From the NCBI GenBank assembly GCA_024663395.1, contig JANFAH010000057.1, forward strand, positions 306,868 through 370,867: a stretch of 64,000 bases of DNA, written 5' to 3'. The stretch comes from Pisolithus tinctorius. Taxonomy: Eukaryota > Basidiomycota > Agaricomycetes > Boletales > Pisolithaceae. How positions within the stretch are numbered: position 1 is the stretch's first letter; every line of letters begins with the position of its first letter. The notes beneath the pieces are model-generated. The model was given only the letters and a program-made list of their open reading frames with translations, ran no database searches and was not told the origin of the DNA. The position numbers and the translations under genes are program-made. Positions 1 through 10,592 of this stretch are shown piece by piece.

Positions 1-865
1 CGATCAAAATCCTCAATGCAGATGGCGGATTTTCTCGGTTCTACCAAGGTCTCACTGCGGCGCTCATCCAGGGGCCCATCGCGCGATTCGGCGACACGGC
101 CGCCAATGCAGGGATTCTTGCCTTACTGCAGGGTAATGTGTACATGAAGAAACTTCCCACTTTGATCAAGACTGTGTTCGCGAGTGTTGCCGCTGCATGC
201 TTTAGGATGATACTTACACCTGTGGATACGGTCAAGACGACCCTGCAGACCCAGGGCAGGGATGGATTGAAGTTACTTAGGGAAAGGGTAACTGGAGTCG
301 GTGTTATATCGTCTCCATCTTAAAGCCAACCATTTCTTTTAGGTGAAGAAATACGGTATTGTCAGTCTCTGGTACGGCGCATTTGCCACGGCAGCTGCGA
401 CCTTTGTTGGCCACTATCCCGTACGTGTCTCTGTGTTGTCCACGGGTGAAGCTTGAAAAGTGAATTCATCAGTGGTTTGGGACGTACAACTACCTGGACG
501 CTGTTCTTCCACTGCCCGTCACTCTGGCACAAAAATTCCTTCGGTCTGCATTTATAGGCTTTGTTGCATCTGTTGCTTCCGATAGTATTTCCAACTCGTT
601 ACGTGTCGTCAAGACGTATCGCCAGGTAAATGCGACACGTATCAGCTACATCGATGCCGCGCGGGCTGTCATTGCTGCGGACGGACTTCAAGGATTACTT
701 GGGCGGGGCTTGAAGACCAGGATATTGGCTAATGGATTACAGGGATTGATGTTCTCGGTCCTATGGAAACTGTTCATGGACTTGTAAGTTCATGTGCTTC
801 GATTTAAGTGGTATCTTTGGAAGACTAATGACGCCTTTGACAGATGGAATGAGAAAACCAAGTAA
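1..865 (+). CDS. Mitochondrial carrier family protein (5' truncated by window edge)
   Basis: Solute transporter of the mitochondrial inner membrane (SLC25-type fold), substrate not identifiable. The reading frame is open from the first bases and is spliced at about 291-342, 421-469 and 785-843. The carrier signature PVDTVKT lies in the second repeat, followed by a tract reading HYPWFGTYNYLD across an intron. The last repeat has SNSLRVVKT where a Pro-x-Asp/Glu-x-x-Lys signature is expected, so its helix kink is unusual. The protein ends LWNEKTK after a short last exon. Only about the C-terminal two thirds is present. Family is sure; the subfamily is not. Confidence 0.85.
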
Positions 866-1206
866 TGCTTGCTTATACCAGACAGCCTGGCGTAGGTATC
901 AGTGATGTGAAGGGATTTGGTTTTTAGATCGTGTTCGTCTCTATCTCACTACTCGAACTACCTGGTATCATAGATCCGCGAATTTCACTATGGATATATC
1001 AGTAGGGAGATGGTGACCGAATGTAGTAAAAGTCTGTCTCCAAGCTCCAAAACAATATGCCGACGGTTATTCAAGGAACGGTATGATTTGATGCAGGCTT
1101 CGAATATAGTGTGTTGTATCGCCGCACTTCATCTAATGTATACATACCATTGAAAGTTGTCGCGCGTTGCAGACGCTATTCAGTACTCTCACGATACAGG
1201 CATCAA
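866..1206. other. Intergenic spacer between convergent genes
   Basis: The carrier gene ends at 865 on the plus strand and the exonuclease gene ends at 1207 on the minus strand, so this holds two 3' untranslated regions facing each other. No gene or repeat was seen. Confidence 0.5.
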
Positions 1207-2342
1207 TCATCGACGTCGTCGCCTAGGAGAAATCCCTTGTCGCAGTACACTCCCTACGGGTGGCATTGATGATTCCCCCAAGGACTCCGCGGCGTCTGCG
1301 GTCGTCGAAACTGCATTCTGGGATTTGACCGTTTGAGGGGTCTTGTTCTTTGGGGGCGGGGGCGGTCCAGGGTCATAATTCGGATTGTTGGGTGCCCAAG
1401 CAAAGCGGTTGACGCGATCATACAATTGACCGCTAACGCAACTAAACGAGTAGCAGTCCGGGTGAGGAGGTGGAGTCATGGTCTGCGCGATGGTCTGCAG
1501 ATGGGTATAAATAGTGTAGCCAGCGTGTGCGTCATTGGCCGCATCTAGGGGGTTGCATTAGAAAACTGAAGGACAGGTCCATTGGAAAGGGGTTTTCGCA
1601 ACACCGAGATTTACTGTGACGAAAAAACAATGTTGTCGTGTCACTTACAAATTTGCTGGGTAGACGAAAGAGGAAGTTCCCAGTTGCTTCGTTGGGTTCT
1701 TCCTTTATGAAGGGTTGTCCCGTGGTAGGTTTGAAGAAGCCTTGCCAGGCCGATGGGATTGGTATAGCGCCCCTTCCATCGGGCGTTGTCGACGGACCGA
1801 GCCATTAACGACAGATCAACACAATTACGAACGCTAAGGCGATAATCCCTGTATAATTTTTTACAGTCCTCTGCACAGATGGTGTGGGCGATAACGTGGG
1901 CGTAAAGGCGAAAAGTGAGTTACCTTGTATGTTGACGCCAACTTTTATCCATTGTGAACCATTTAGTACGTCTCTAATCTTGTGTGGAATTTCTGCCGAG
2001 TGCACGGGTGTCAGAGAACCACGAACATGGTATACGTGCCCGTACCTCTCATCTTGCATATGTGGAGGAGCAGAACGCAGTCAGCCGCCGCAAGCTGTAT
2101 GAGGGCTACGCGGTTCTGTGGCTGATCCTTGCGATAACAGGGTTTCCATTCAAGGTCGAAACCAATTGTGCCATGTGGGAGGGCTGAAAGACAGTTGTTC
2201 GCGACGTTGGGATCGGTTATGTAGGTTGGGGGGAGAGGAAGAGAGTGCAGCGGGTAAGTTTCCTGGTCATTCCTAAGGAGCATTAGTACATGACAACCTG
2301 TGATATATGATATATGAATATTGCATACTGGGAGGTTGCCAT
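1207..2342 (-). CDS. WRN-type 3'-5' exonuclease (DEDDy family)
   Basis: Predicted 3'-5' exonuclease of the Werner-syndrome/RNase D fold, acting on DNA or RNA ends. Spliced model: a 14 nt first exon starting at 2342 (MATSQ...), then exons joined so that all three exonuclease motifs appear in order. Exo I is IGFDLEWKP with the Asp-Glu pair. Exo II is GVNIQED with a downstream NCVDL. Exo III is YAANDAHAGYTIY, whose Tyr and Asp place it in the DEDDy class. The segment LLQTYHGTTLHKGRTQRSNW before Exo III is also typical. A Pro-rich basic tail ends RRRRR, possibly a nuclear signal. There is no helicase domain, so this is a stand-alone nuclease. A longer start at 2355 would not splice in frame. Confidence 0.88.
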
Positions 2343-2896
2343 CGTCGGACGACACAGGCCACTGGGTTCATGGGAGGGGGGGTACAGTGGGGAGGGCGGG
2401 GGGTCGAGATACCAAAGAGAGGTTTACGGTAAAAATAGAACAAGGCCACAAATTGAATTGGTCAGACGGGCCGGTTCCTGGCGTAAGCAGGCGACCAAAA
2501 TGAATGTATTTACCACGGATATAAATAGGAAATTCCTGCCAAGACTTTGTTAAAAAAAGGTCACACCTGGAGAGTGTCACACCGCGTCACACGTTCTTCG
2601 TCTGATGCCCTTGCTGGTGGCGATCTGAGGTCGACTGGACCGTCGACATTGGGTGGGACTGGATGGGATGGACGGACGGACAAGGCAGACAGCGAGAGAG
2701 CAGGCGTGCAAGGAGGCTGATCGACCCTCAAATATAGATTCCACTCCACTCAGCAACTCGGATGGTTTGAGCCTCGACTTTGGCTTGGCATTCTAATTTT
2801 GAAGGACGGTCGTGCTCAAAGATAGAACGTTGGACTTGGCTCTCCTACAAAAACTATGCCTGCTCTCCTCACAGCCCCCCTCACTTCATCCCAGCC
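2343..2896. promoter_or_regulatory. Divergent promoter region
   Basis: Spacer between the minus-strand exonuclease start (2342) and a plus-strand gene start (2897). A TATA-like ATATAAATAGG lies at about 2519-2530. Nothing else coding was recognised. Confidence 0.4.
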
Positions 2897-3609
2897 ATGC
2901 ACGCCCCCCCCTCCCAGTCCTCCGCCGACCTCAGCCGTCTCCTCAACTCCTCATGGAATCTCATCGAACAGGTACTCCAATCACCCCTTAGTGTTAAACC
3001 CCTCATATATATCGCATCTCCACAGTCTCCACCTCCCAGCCTACGGGAGATCCTTGGGGCCTACAAGGCAAAGGGCGACGGCGACAGAGACATGCTCTTG
3101 GCCATGCTCAACGCCAAAAGTGCTGAAGACCAGGTTCGTGTGGCCCACTCCCCCTTCATCACTGTGCCTCATCACATATCAAAATCTAGCGACTTGCTGC
3201 CGTGGCTTCTTTGCACAGGACTCTTCTTGACTTGTCTTCTCTGCACCATGCAACACCTTCCGCATCATCACAACCGCTTTTCCCCCCCTCATATAACCGC
3301 AATTCACGATACACTCCCTACCCTACTGACCTACACGTCCCACGTCATCCCCCCAGGGATTCCCAATACCATTCCCAACCGTTGGCCAAGCGGCGTCGTT
3401 CTCGCTCTCCGCCTTCTCATATCGACGCCCGTCCTTCCTCTCACGACTTTCCTCCCTCTCCGTACTCCTCGTCGCGAAGCGGTTCTGAGGAGTACTCTCC
3501 CCGCTCAAGGGCTTCCATGGCCATAGGTTCTTTACTCTCCACGGGTCCCTCCAAGGATTCTGTATCAGATGACTCCCAAGGTTGTGATCGGTCTCGTATA
3601 CCTTGTTAA
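2897..3609 (+). CDS. Conserved fungal-type protein of unknown function, Ser/Pro/Arg-rich tail
   Basis: Three-exon model 2897-2971, 3026-3133, 3190-3609 gives 603 nt and an uninterrupted 200-residue protein. The N-terminal half looks helical and ordered: SLREILGAYKAKGDGDRDML followed by AEDQRLAAVASLHRTLLDL. The C-terminal half is low complexity and rich in Ser, Pro, Arg and His, with KRRRSRSPP as a candidate nuclear signal. No enzyme or DNA-binding motif was found, and I do not recognise the family. An overlapping frame starting at 2856 is open but is not kept by the splice sites. Existence of the gene is well supported; function is unknown. Confidence 0.7.
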
Positions 3610-4543
3610 GAAGCCATGCCCGCCATTCCCCCACTGACCATATCACTCTGATTTATTCGGTTTCAATTGTGTACTCTCCATTGTACAGTAGTTTCGTAGC
3701 CATATCTTTGTTACCTCATGCACTCGTAATAGACGCACCCTCTCACTCCTGAAACCATGCCATTCAGTCCCCGCTGTCAATGTTTTTCCTCCGACAATGG
3801 CGGCTGGTGTTCTGTGATAATTATCACTTGGGCTTGGCTTGATGGCCTTCCTCCAGAACTTGGCATGTTGGAAAATCTTCCCAGCCCATACACGTGCGAG
3901 GCAGTGCGTCCTATAAGCCTGTGAGGGCCGTGACGTACGCTATAACTGCATGTGTGCGCTCGAGAGGGAAAGAAAAGATGGCTATCCATGCAGCCGATTC
4001 GCCGCTTGCGCGTGTAGCCCATCTTGCCACCTTTGTCTTACCTGCACTATATCGCCCATCCCAAGCTCCCCTGGCCTGGATGTTTTTTTACTGGGCCGGG
4101 GGACAGCCTCGGACAACAAAGTAAACTCTTTCCGCTTCTGCGATGTTAGATTAAATTTGTGGGGAACTAATGTGTGATTGCCAGGGTATCACGCCTGAGA
4201 GAGTCTCTCCGGCCATACGGACCCAGATCTCACTGGTCATCCGAAATTCGGCACCGTTGTATCAAAGCCGGCCTCTGTTTAAGGAAGTGCTGCGCTTTGT
4301 CTTCTCGTGCTCGAGGTATACGGAACCCCCCTGCAGAGCCACCGTGTTTGTCAGAGATTACGAAGCCAACTACAATGATGGCATAGCTCTCCTACCTCAA
4401 TATCAATGTCAATGACTGAATTGAACCAGACAGGCGGCGGTCATTTTCGGTGCGCGGATCTGGTATAGTAAAACACTGGTACAGTCACGTGATTCTCGTG
4501 TTGAGCGGACCTGTCATCGTCGTCGTACTTTGTGTTGGGTCCA
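3610..4543. other. Intergenic spacer, no gene seen
   Basis: About 930 bp between two plus-strand genes. Only short ORFs in conflicting frames, without splice-supported continuity. It should hold the 3' untranslated region of the upstream gene and the promoter of the RING gene. Confidence 0.45.
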
Positions 4544-5789
4544 ATGCCACACTCGGAAAGTGATGACGAGTTCCCAAACGACTTTGACGGTGTCGACTTC
4601 AGCGCTGTCCCCGAACTCCAAGCCCAGCAACTTCCACCATCTCAAGCCGGACCCTCAACGATACCCTCTAGTCAGGTGGATCGTGCGGGCGCCCCCACAT
4701 CCGGCCAAGGAATTGGCATCGTAACCCCCGTTTCCGGGTCCAGGAGTACTAGTCGGGCGTCTTCTCATTTCGACTCTTTCGACGAGTTGGACGTGGATCC
4801 GCGCCTCCTCGCTGCAATTGACGAGATCGAATCGCGTGCCCTTCGGGAACATCAGTCAGGTACAGTTCCCGCGTTTCCCGAACCCCCTTTCGCGAACGTG
4901 TCACCCTTGGGTGATTTTGGCAAGGGGAAAAAACGTGAGCAAATGCTACACTGGGACATGTATGTGCATGCACACTGACGCTTGAACAAGGCTCCATTGC
5001 TGAATGTGATTTTGATTCACAAGTTCTGATAACACCTCCCGTAGTCTTAGGATTGGACGCACCCAAGTCCAACTCTGGAGAGAACCTACAGACCATTCTT
5101 GAGGGGTATGAGAACGAAATAATATGTCCAATGCATGTCTTTCAAGTCAACTATCCACAAAATACGTCATTGACCTTGTATCCAGCTGCTGCGACATCCT
5201 GTACGACGACCTTCGTGACATCGAACACAATCGTTGATGTTATTTTTCAGCGTTGCTGCGTTCATGTGTAACCCGTGTGGTCATACAACTTGTGGAGACT
5301 GTGGCTATGGATGGATATCACGCAACGTGCGCATTTGCATTACTTGATCTCCCGTGTGCCTTTATTCGCCTACCTTTCAGAAATATTCCCCTACATGTGC
5401 TGTATGCCGCTCAGAACTCATAAAATCGAAACCTCTCCTCCCAAACTATGCCATTGACAACGTCGTTAAACACCATATCAGTGCTCTGGCAGAGAGCGGT
5501 CGAACAGAATGGCGGGAACAAGGATATAGGCTTATTGATTGGAAGAAGAGATTGGAGTAAGGTACCACTACGACATATTCCCCCCCACTAAACCTTCGCT
5601 CCCAGTGCATGGAAGAAACAGTATCCGAGTATACTAGCGGAAGAGAATGCTCGAGAGGTGCGAATACGACAACCTGTCGATCACCCTGCCGAGTACTACG
5701 AATCTCTTCGGCGTGCTTTGAACTACAGCCCGGCACCACCTCCCCCAACTAGTAATCGTCGGTCGAGACGGAATCGACGTCACCATTAA
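4544..5789 (+). CDS. RING-finger protein (probable E3 ubiquitin ligase)
   Basis: Predicted ubiquitin ligase. Exons 4544-4934, 4991-5132, 5186-5200, 5251-5326, 5381-5556 and 5606-5789 sum to 984 nt (327 residues) with no stop. The N-terminal third is acidic and Ser/Pro-rich. The RING is assembled over four exons: CPIC, twelve residues, CGHTTCGDC, then CAVC, which gives a full set of zinc ligands. A helical region and a basic tail ending NRRSRRNRRHH follow. Joining CPIC in frame needs a GC-AG intron at 5133-5185, and exon 3 is only 15 nt. Substrate is unknown; there is no other known domain. Confidence 0.85.
5133..5185 (+). other. Predicted GC-AG intron in the RING gene
   Basis: Starts GCATGT and ends TCCAG. 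It is the only join that restores the CPIC motif and keeps the following RING exons in frame; nearby GT donors shift the frame. Confidence 0.65.
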
Positions 5790-6898
5790 CGACGTAAAAG
5801 TATCACGCTTTTCCACTGGACTTCCGCTGCATCCTGTCAGAATTCGAACATTGACTTCTTGCAACTAAGGAATTTTGCACACTATCCTCTGGGACTTTTT
5901 CGGACCGACATCTGTATCTGTGGCACTAAAGCTGTATCGCGCAGCGTATTCTCCTCATAAAGCTTTCATTTTCGGTTCTAAGCTATGCCAAAACGCTTGT
6001 CAGCGCTGATCCAGGAATAGTCAGAATAAATAAGACGAATTAGAGTCGGGCGTACAAACAAGAGACCGTATTGACAGAAGTGGAGTACAGAAGCTATGAC
6101 CAGTGTCGTACTAAGGCGGTGTAAGCATTTGCGGGTAGCCTGCGGAACAAGTACGGTGACGTCGCAGCCCTTGCAACGTACATCCCGACAAAGCTGTAGA
6201 TGCATCAGACATGGAGCAGAGCCCTTCGCCAAGCTATACAAAAAAATATCCATTCAAATAATGCCGTACGCGAAAATCACCAATAACCAAGGGGTCCATG
6301 TCACCGGGGCGGAAAAGGGGGAGATTACTAGGTATCATGATATTGATACTGTATGGGAGCTCAGTGTCGGGGAAGGATCTGCTTGCCATTCACAGGCCAT
6401 GGGAAGGTAAAAACACGTCGCATCCTAAAAGCGATGCCAAAAGAGCTGTGAAAAGTACAGCGGGAAGAGGTATGGGATACAGGAACGGATGCAGCTTAGT
6501 TGATCGGTGATCGTGAGAGTGAAACCCACCCTTACTCGATATCCGTAATGAGTGCCAATAACCAGGGCTTGACAAGAACAATGCGTGGTTGTCTGGCTTC
6601 GTAATTTCCTACCTTGCCGAGAAAGCAAGTTGACAGTACGATGCAGTAGCCTACACGCTGCAGTTGAGATCGTAATATTCTAGAACACCGCAGAGAATGT
6701 TCCCCTTCGGTGTACTGTACATAAAAATCAGCGACCTACACTCGCGTAGACTTCTGAGAACGTTTTCGCCATTAATAAATGTTCCTCGACAGTCGATACT
6801 AATCAGCAAGTATTTGGAGTAAGCTCGAAGTGTGCGACGAAAGTGATCTGTTGGATTATCAGTTTCGATCAGAATCGTGATGATCCAAGAACGTAGCT
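5790..6898. other. Gene-poor spacer
   Basis: About 1.1 kb with only short ORFs on both strands and no recognisable protein. A 91-codon minus-strand ORF (6651-6926) runs into the inverted-repeat element and matches nothing I know. Confidence 0.4.
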
Positions 6899-6904
6899 GG
6901 GATC

Positions 6905-6966
6905 TATGACGCTGCATCTGTAACATTAAACAAACAAAAATAAAACAGCTGATTGCGCGACTTTTG
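6905..6966 (+). repeat. Left terminal inverted repeat
   Basis: Pairs with the reverse complement of about 7476-7537; includes the AACAAACAAAAATAAAACAG core. Confidence 0.85.
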
Positions 6967-7475
6967 CAGTACTCCTCCTGCGCAACTTTTTATACTACCC
7001 CTGCATAATTTTTAACACAGCCACCTTGCACCACTTTGCACTAGCTAGGAGGGCAGATACAATAGATAAACGTAGGGAGGACGCGAACACAGTTCGTCGG
7101 CACCCTCCCCAGTCATCCAGCCCAATCCACGAGGCCGTGATGCCCCACAGGGCCCGCTCGAACGCTCGACCCCCTCCCCCGCCCCTCCCGCCACCAGGCG
7201 GGATTGCTCCTTCAGGAAATTCCCACGGCATCGCCACCTGCAAATTCATGTGACCGCACTCCGCGCCACAAGTCATCACTGGCCTAGTGAATTTGGGCCC
7301 GTTTCTTGGCAAAAATACCCATTATTACATGGGTTATGTACAGTAGCATCGAAACGAGTCCCGAGGAACGGGCGAGGAGTGCGTGTAGCCCTGACTCACT
7401 CGCTCCCCCGTGCATGTGCCCTGCTTAGTCAGTAGCTGTGGGCACAGCCACCTGCAAATTTTCTGCGCATTACTG

Positions 7476-7537
7476 CAAAAGTCGCGCAATCGGCTGTTTT
7501 ATTTTTGTTTGTTTAATGTTACAGATGCAGCGTCATA
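7476..7537 (-). repeat. Right terminal inverted repeat
   Basis: Reverse complement of the left repeat, differing at one position in the core (CCGATTG against TGATTG context). Confidence 0.85.
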
Positions 7538-7727
7538 GGGATCCTGGCATGACTGTGGCGTTCAGAACCAATACATACGTGGTCCGCTGAAACAACGGAA
7601 AGATTCTTGGCAAAGAAGACATTAATATGGTTCTATCACCGCTCGGTAAAGTTGTGTCAACCTATCCAATCAACATCGCCAAAGCATAAGTAAACTTCAT
7701 GCACCACATCACAAGCAGTTGATCCAC

Positions 7728-8263
7728 TCAGTTCAGTTCATGTAGAAGAATCGGCATATCTCCGATGTCGTCGGAACGTGAGTGAAGCTTGAGCTCACCG
7801 TTTGGGGAAAGCTGGATGTTTGAAATGTCAGCAGAACCCAAACAACGCACTGCCCATTCTTCGATGTGACTGTAACTATCTCGTCCTGGACAGGTACTAG
7901 CCAAAACCTGATCTCTTGCGGCATGCGGCATTCCTGGGAACAAGGGCCATAGGCGGATATAATTGACTGTTTGCGCCTGGCAGGGGAAAGCGTGAAACTT
8001 CGTGTTCAGGGACGCACAAATCCTACTTTACGCCTGGTTCCGCCCAATAGAGGCAAGAACGTTACATCCCGAAAACTTCTTATTCTACACCTGGATCTCC
8101 TGCCTGCATCAGCTGAAATATTTTGCGCGCAGGGTACGGATAAGAAATCGGTTCCCCCGTAAGGGTCCGATCCACCCTGATAGAAAAAGAATTGGTCTGG
8201 TCTGTCCTGCGCTGGAGTCGTCGACAGTACGATAGGAATTGCGGGAGTATTAATTGCAGACAT
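7728..8263 (-). CDS. Doubtful small gene or gene remnant, function unknown
   Basis: Two frames are open here and could be joined. The 5' part from ATG at 8263 reads MSAINTPAIPIVL and stays open for 85 codons. The 3' part ends DMPILLHELN before a stop at 7728. A well-formed 55 nt intron (GTAAAG to GCCAG, with a CCTGAAC branch point) lies at about 7978-8032, which argues for transcription. I could not find one splice set that is clearly right, and neither part resembles a family I know. It lies just downstream of TRAX on the same strand, so part of it could be a 3' untranslated region. Confidence 0.3.
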
Positions 8264-8445
8264 TGAAACGGTGCTCAGTCATCGTCGCGCTCGTCACTAC
8301 AAAAGTGCCGACCACTACCCTGAAAATTTCCGCCGCAGCTGGTCGATATTGATCGCGAAATATTACCATCGAGAATTTCGTCGGACAAGTCGTACTCGGA
8401 GGTCCGAATGACAGTGGCGTAGACGGCTACAAGGCATGTCAGCAC

Positions 8446-9336
8446 TCAGGAGCTAGAGCAAGCACCACCATAAACACCATCTTCGATTTTTGCCAACGAC
8501 TCTGCGGCAACAGCCTGCTTCTTGCGAACCTCTTTTACAAGTGGGGCGCATTTGCCAAGTTCTGGAAACTTAGTAGATCAAGTAACCTTAAGCTTGTAGC
8601 CCCTGAGTTACTCGCCAGTCCTGCACTCTCGGACAATACCACAGATTTGTCGCGCCCGATCGCGTCCACCTTTGCGGGCAATACCAGATATCGCCAATCG
8701 CATGAGTTCCCCCGTCAGGTCTGACAAACCGCAAAGGTAGTCCTCCAGTGGGAGGGGAAAGAACTGAAGTCATAAGGGCATGCTGACGAAGTTTAAGACG
8801 AATGCATACAGGGACACCGTTTTCGTCTGACAGCTCTTGCTGAACCTGGCTAAAGGACACCAGCGAAGAGTGTCCAAGGTACCAAGCGAAGCTGGTTGCC
8901 TCCACGTACCTAGCCGACGTGAGTGATTTCAGAGAAGAACAGATGAGAGAGATGGGCAGTTTACTCCTGCAAACTTGGGGAAATGGCTCGATGGTGACGC
9001 CAAAACAAGTCACCCTGGAGCTCCGTCTTTATCTTAGCGTATAAAGCATGGACCTCACGTAGCTTTTCCATCCCAGACTCGGATGCCCTCTTCGACAGCG
9101 CACTGGCGTCCTGGACATCCTCGTTCATGATACGATGAAGGAGGAAGATGACCTTTTTAGAAAGATTGGTGATGTCGCGACTTGCCTGGATGACCAGCTC
9201 CTAAGCGGTGGGAAGTCCATAGGTTCTGTCTATAAAGTACCTTGATAAGAGACTCCCTTCTATCATTTTGAGCGTCGAATTCTTTTTTGAACCCGTCGAA
9301 CATGTCCTGGATCATGCGTACATCCGATGTGGCCAT
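8446..9336 (-). CDS. TSNAX: Translin-associated protein X (TRAX)
   Basis: TRAX pairs with translin to form the C3PO endoribonuclease, which trims small RNAs and, in Neurospora, pre-tRNA fragments (family knowledge). Spliced from ATG at 9336, the protein begins MATSDVRMIQDMF. It contains DRRESLIK and SRDITNLSKKVIFLLHR, the typical TRAX helix. LQEYVEATSF and, later, DLTGELMRLA follow; these tracts carry acidic residues that form the C3PO active site in characterised TRAX proteins. The C-terminal KQAVAAESLAKIEDGVY also matches the family. Four introns of usual size. Translin itself is not in the window. TRAX is preferred over translin because of the IFLLHR and DLTGELMR tracts. Confidence 0.9.
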
Positions 9337-9472
9337 GGTTCTGTCCTGTTCTCATTCTGTCCCCTGAATCCCTATGGGAGGTAATGTCACACTGTGACCG
9401 TGACAAGCGGGTGTTCATTTGCTCTCAATCTCAGCGCTTGCCCGGTAGCGCTGACGCCCTGCAATCATCCTC

Positions 9473-10380
9473 ATGGCATTTGCTCCCAAAGCTGGCTGTC
9501 CCATGTGTGGGACTATCGCTGACGCGGTCACGGCTGTGCAGACTGCGAGCTCTTCCACGCCGCATCCAAACGTGAGCCCGGATGTCCTTTGGAAAGATGA
9601 CAATTTTACTGCGTACCGGGAAAGTGTGAATCCTGTGTCCAGCAAGGGTCACATAATAATAGCGTTCAAGTAAGTTTCGAATGTATATGGCTCCTCCTGG
9701 TTTAGTGAGGTCGCGTCTCAACTCATTAATCATTGTACTTGGTTGCAACCAATCCAATGGCACAGCTTCCACGTCCCCTCCTTGTACCATTTGGTATGTA
9801 CCACTCAGTACCTTGCACTTACCTTAAGAGCATCTGATCTTGCACTCAGTCATCGAGTGACCTCCCACTCTTAGCGTCCCTTAGGGATCTTGCTAAACGC
9901 CTCCTCTCCTCCATTTCTCCTCCAACAACTCCGGGGCCGATATACACGTCCCCCATTCCCGCACGTAACGACGCTCATTTCCGCATCGGGTTTATAACGC
10001 CGCCTTTCAGAGACAGTAAAATCCCTGTCACGGGCCATCTGCACGCGCACGCCTACATCGCTCCCGCAGATCTTCTCGGCTGGTGGAGAGGCGTCGCATA
10101 TAGCTCACTAGCTTGGTACGCCATCGACGATCTAATTGCGGAAATTCGGTCTGTTGCCATTTATTTCTGGCTCTTTTCCCCACACCTGATAGGTTTGGTG
10201 GCTGTTCCTTTCATCAGGGAGTCTGTCTCCAACAACCGTGTCAAGTCAGGCTACGAAGGTCGCACGAGTGCCCCAATAGATTCTGTACCCGAGGCGGGAG
10301 CCAGGACAGGCTTTGCGAACGGTAATGAACATACCATTCCCAGCATAGCTGTTTGCGACAAGGAACTTGGGGAATCGTGA
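9473..10380 (+). CDS. HIT-domain protein
   Basis: Member of the histidine-triad superfamily, nucleotide-binding hydrolases or transferases. Begins MAFAPKAGCPMCGTIADAV, with a CxxC in the N-terminus. The HIT beta-strand reads KGHIIIAFNFHVPSLYHL over the first junction. The triad appears as GHLHAHAYIAP, a variant of His-x-His-x-His-x-x with Ala before the last strand. Introns are near 9672-9766, 9797-9849 and 10149-10217. The last exon gives ESVSNNRVKSGYEGR and ends KELGES; a competing acceptor at 10193 would switch frame and truncate the tail. Substrate is unknown. The divergent TRAX start is only 136 bp away, so the two genes share a promoter region. Confidence 0.8.
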
Positions 10381-10533
10381 ACGTTCTAGTCCGAGTGACG
10401 CACCCTGCATTGGCTTGCAATACTGATTGTCAGGGATACAGTTACCCAATTATTCTTTTTCCATCTGATACCTATATACCAACTTATAACCTCTTATATC
10501 CAATCAATTTACATGTCAAGTGTTGCACGGTGC

Positions 10534-10592
10534 CTAGGCATCTGAGGAACGCAGTCAGGACACACCAAGGTTACTGATAAGTCAACACTCAC
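10534..10592 (-). other. BLM10: Last intron and 8-nt terminal exon of BLM10
   Basis: Intron 10542-10592 (51 nt, GTGAGT donor, CTGAC branch, TTCCTCAG acceptor) followed by ATGCCTAG. Splicing turns ...SSY plus one base into SSYYA and a stop. Confidence 0.8.

Larger units (their letters stand above)
6899..7543. mobile_element. Non-autonomous DNA transposon (MITE-like) with terminal inverted repeats
   Basis: A 633 bp element (6905-7537) with near-perfect terminal inverted repeats of about 60 bp. The left end begins TATGACGCTGCATCTGTAAC and the right end is its reverse complement. The repeats differ at one base in an otherwise matching AT-rich core and diverge after the shared GACTTTTGCAGTA. The element is flanked by direct copies of GGGATC at 6899-6904 and 7538-7543, read as a 6 bp target-site duplication. 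No transposase is encoded, so it must be mobilised in trans. The TIR sequence is not one I can assign to a superfamily. Confidence 0.8.

Noticed and set aside
2780..3526. 248-codon ORF read straight through
   Set aside because: Retains two normal introns of the gene starting at 2897 and changes frame after the second.
6651..6926. 91-codon minus-strand ORF
   Set aside because: Runs into the inverted repeat, has no family features, and its frame depends on the inserted element.
6905..7537. hAT or Mariner assignment of the inverted-repeat element
   Set aside because: The flanking duplication is 6 bp (GGGATC), not 8 bp or TA, and no transposase is available to decide.
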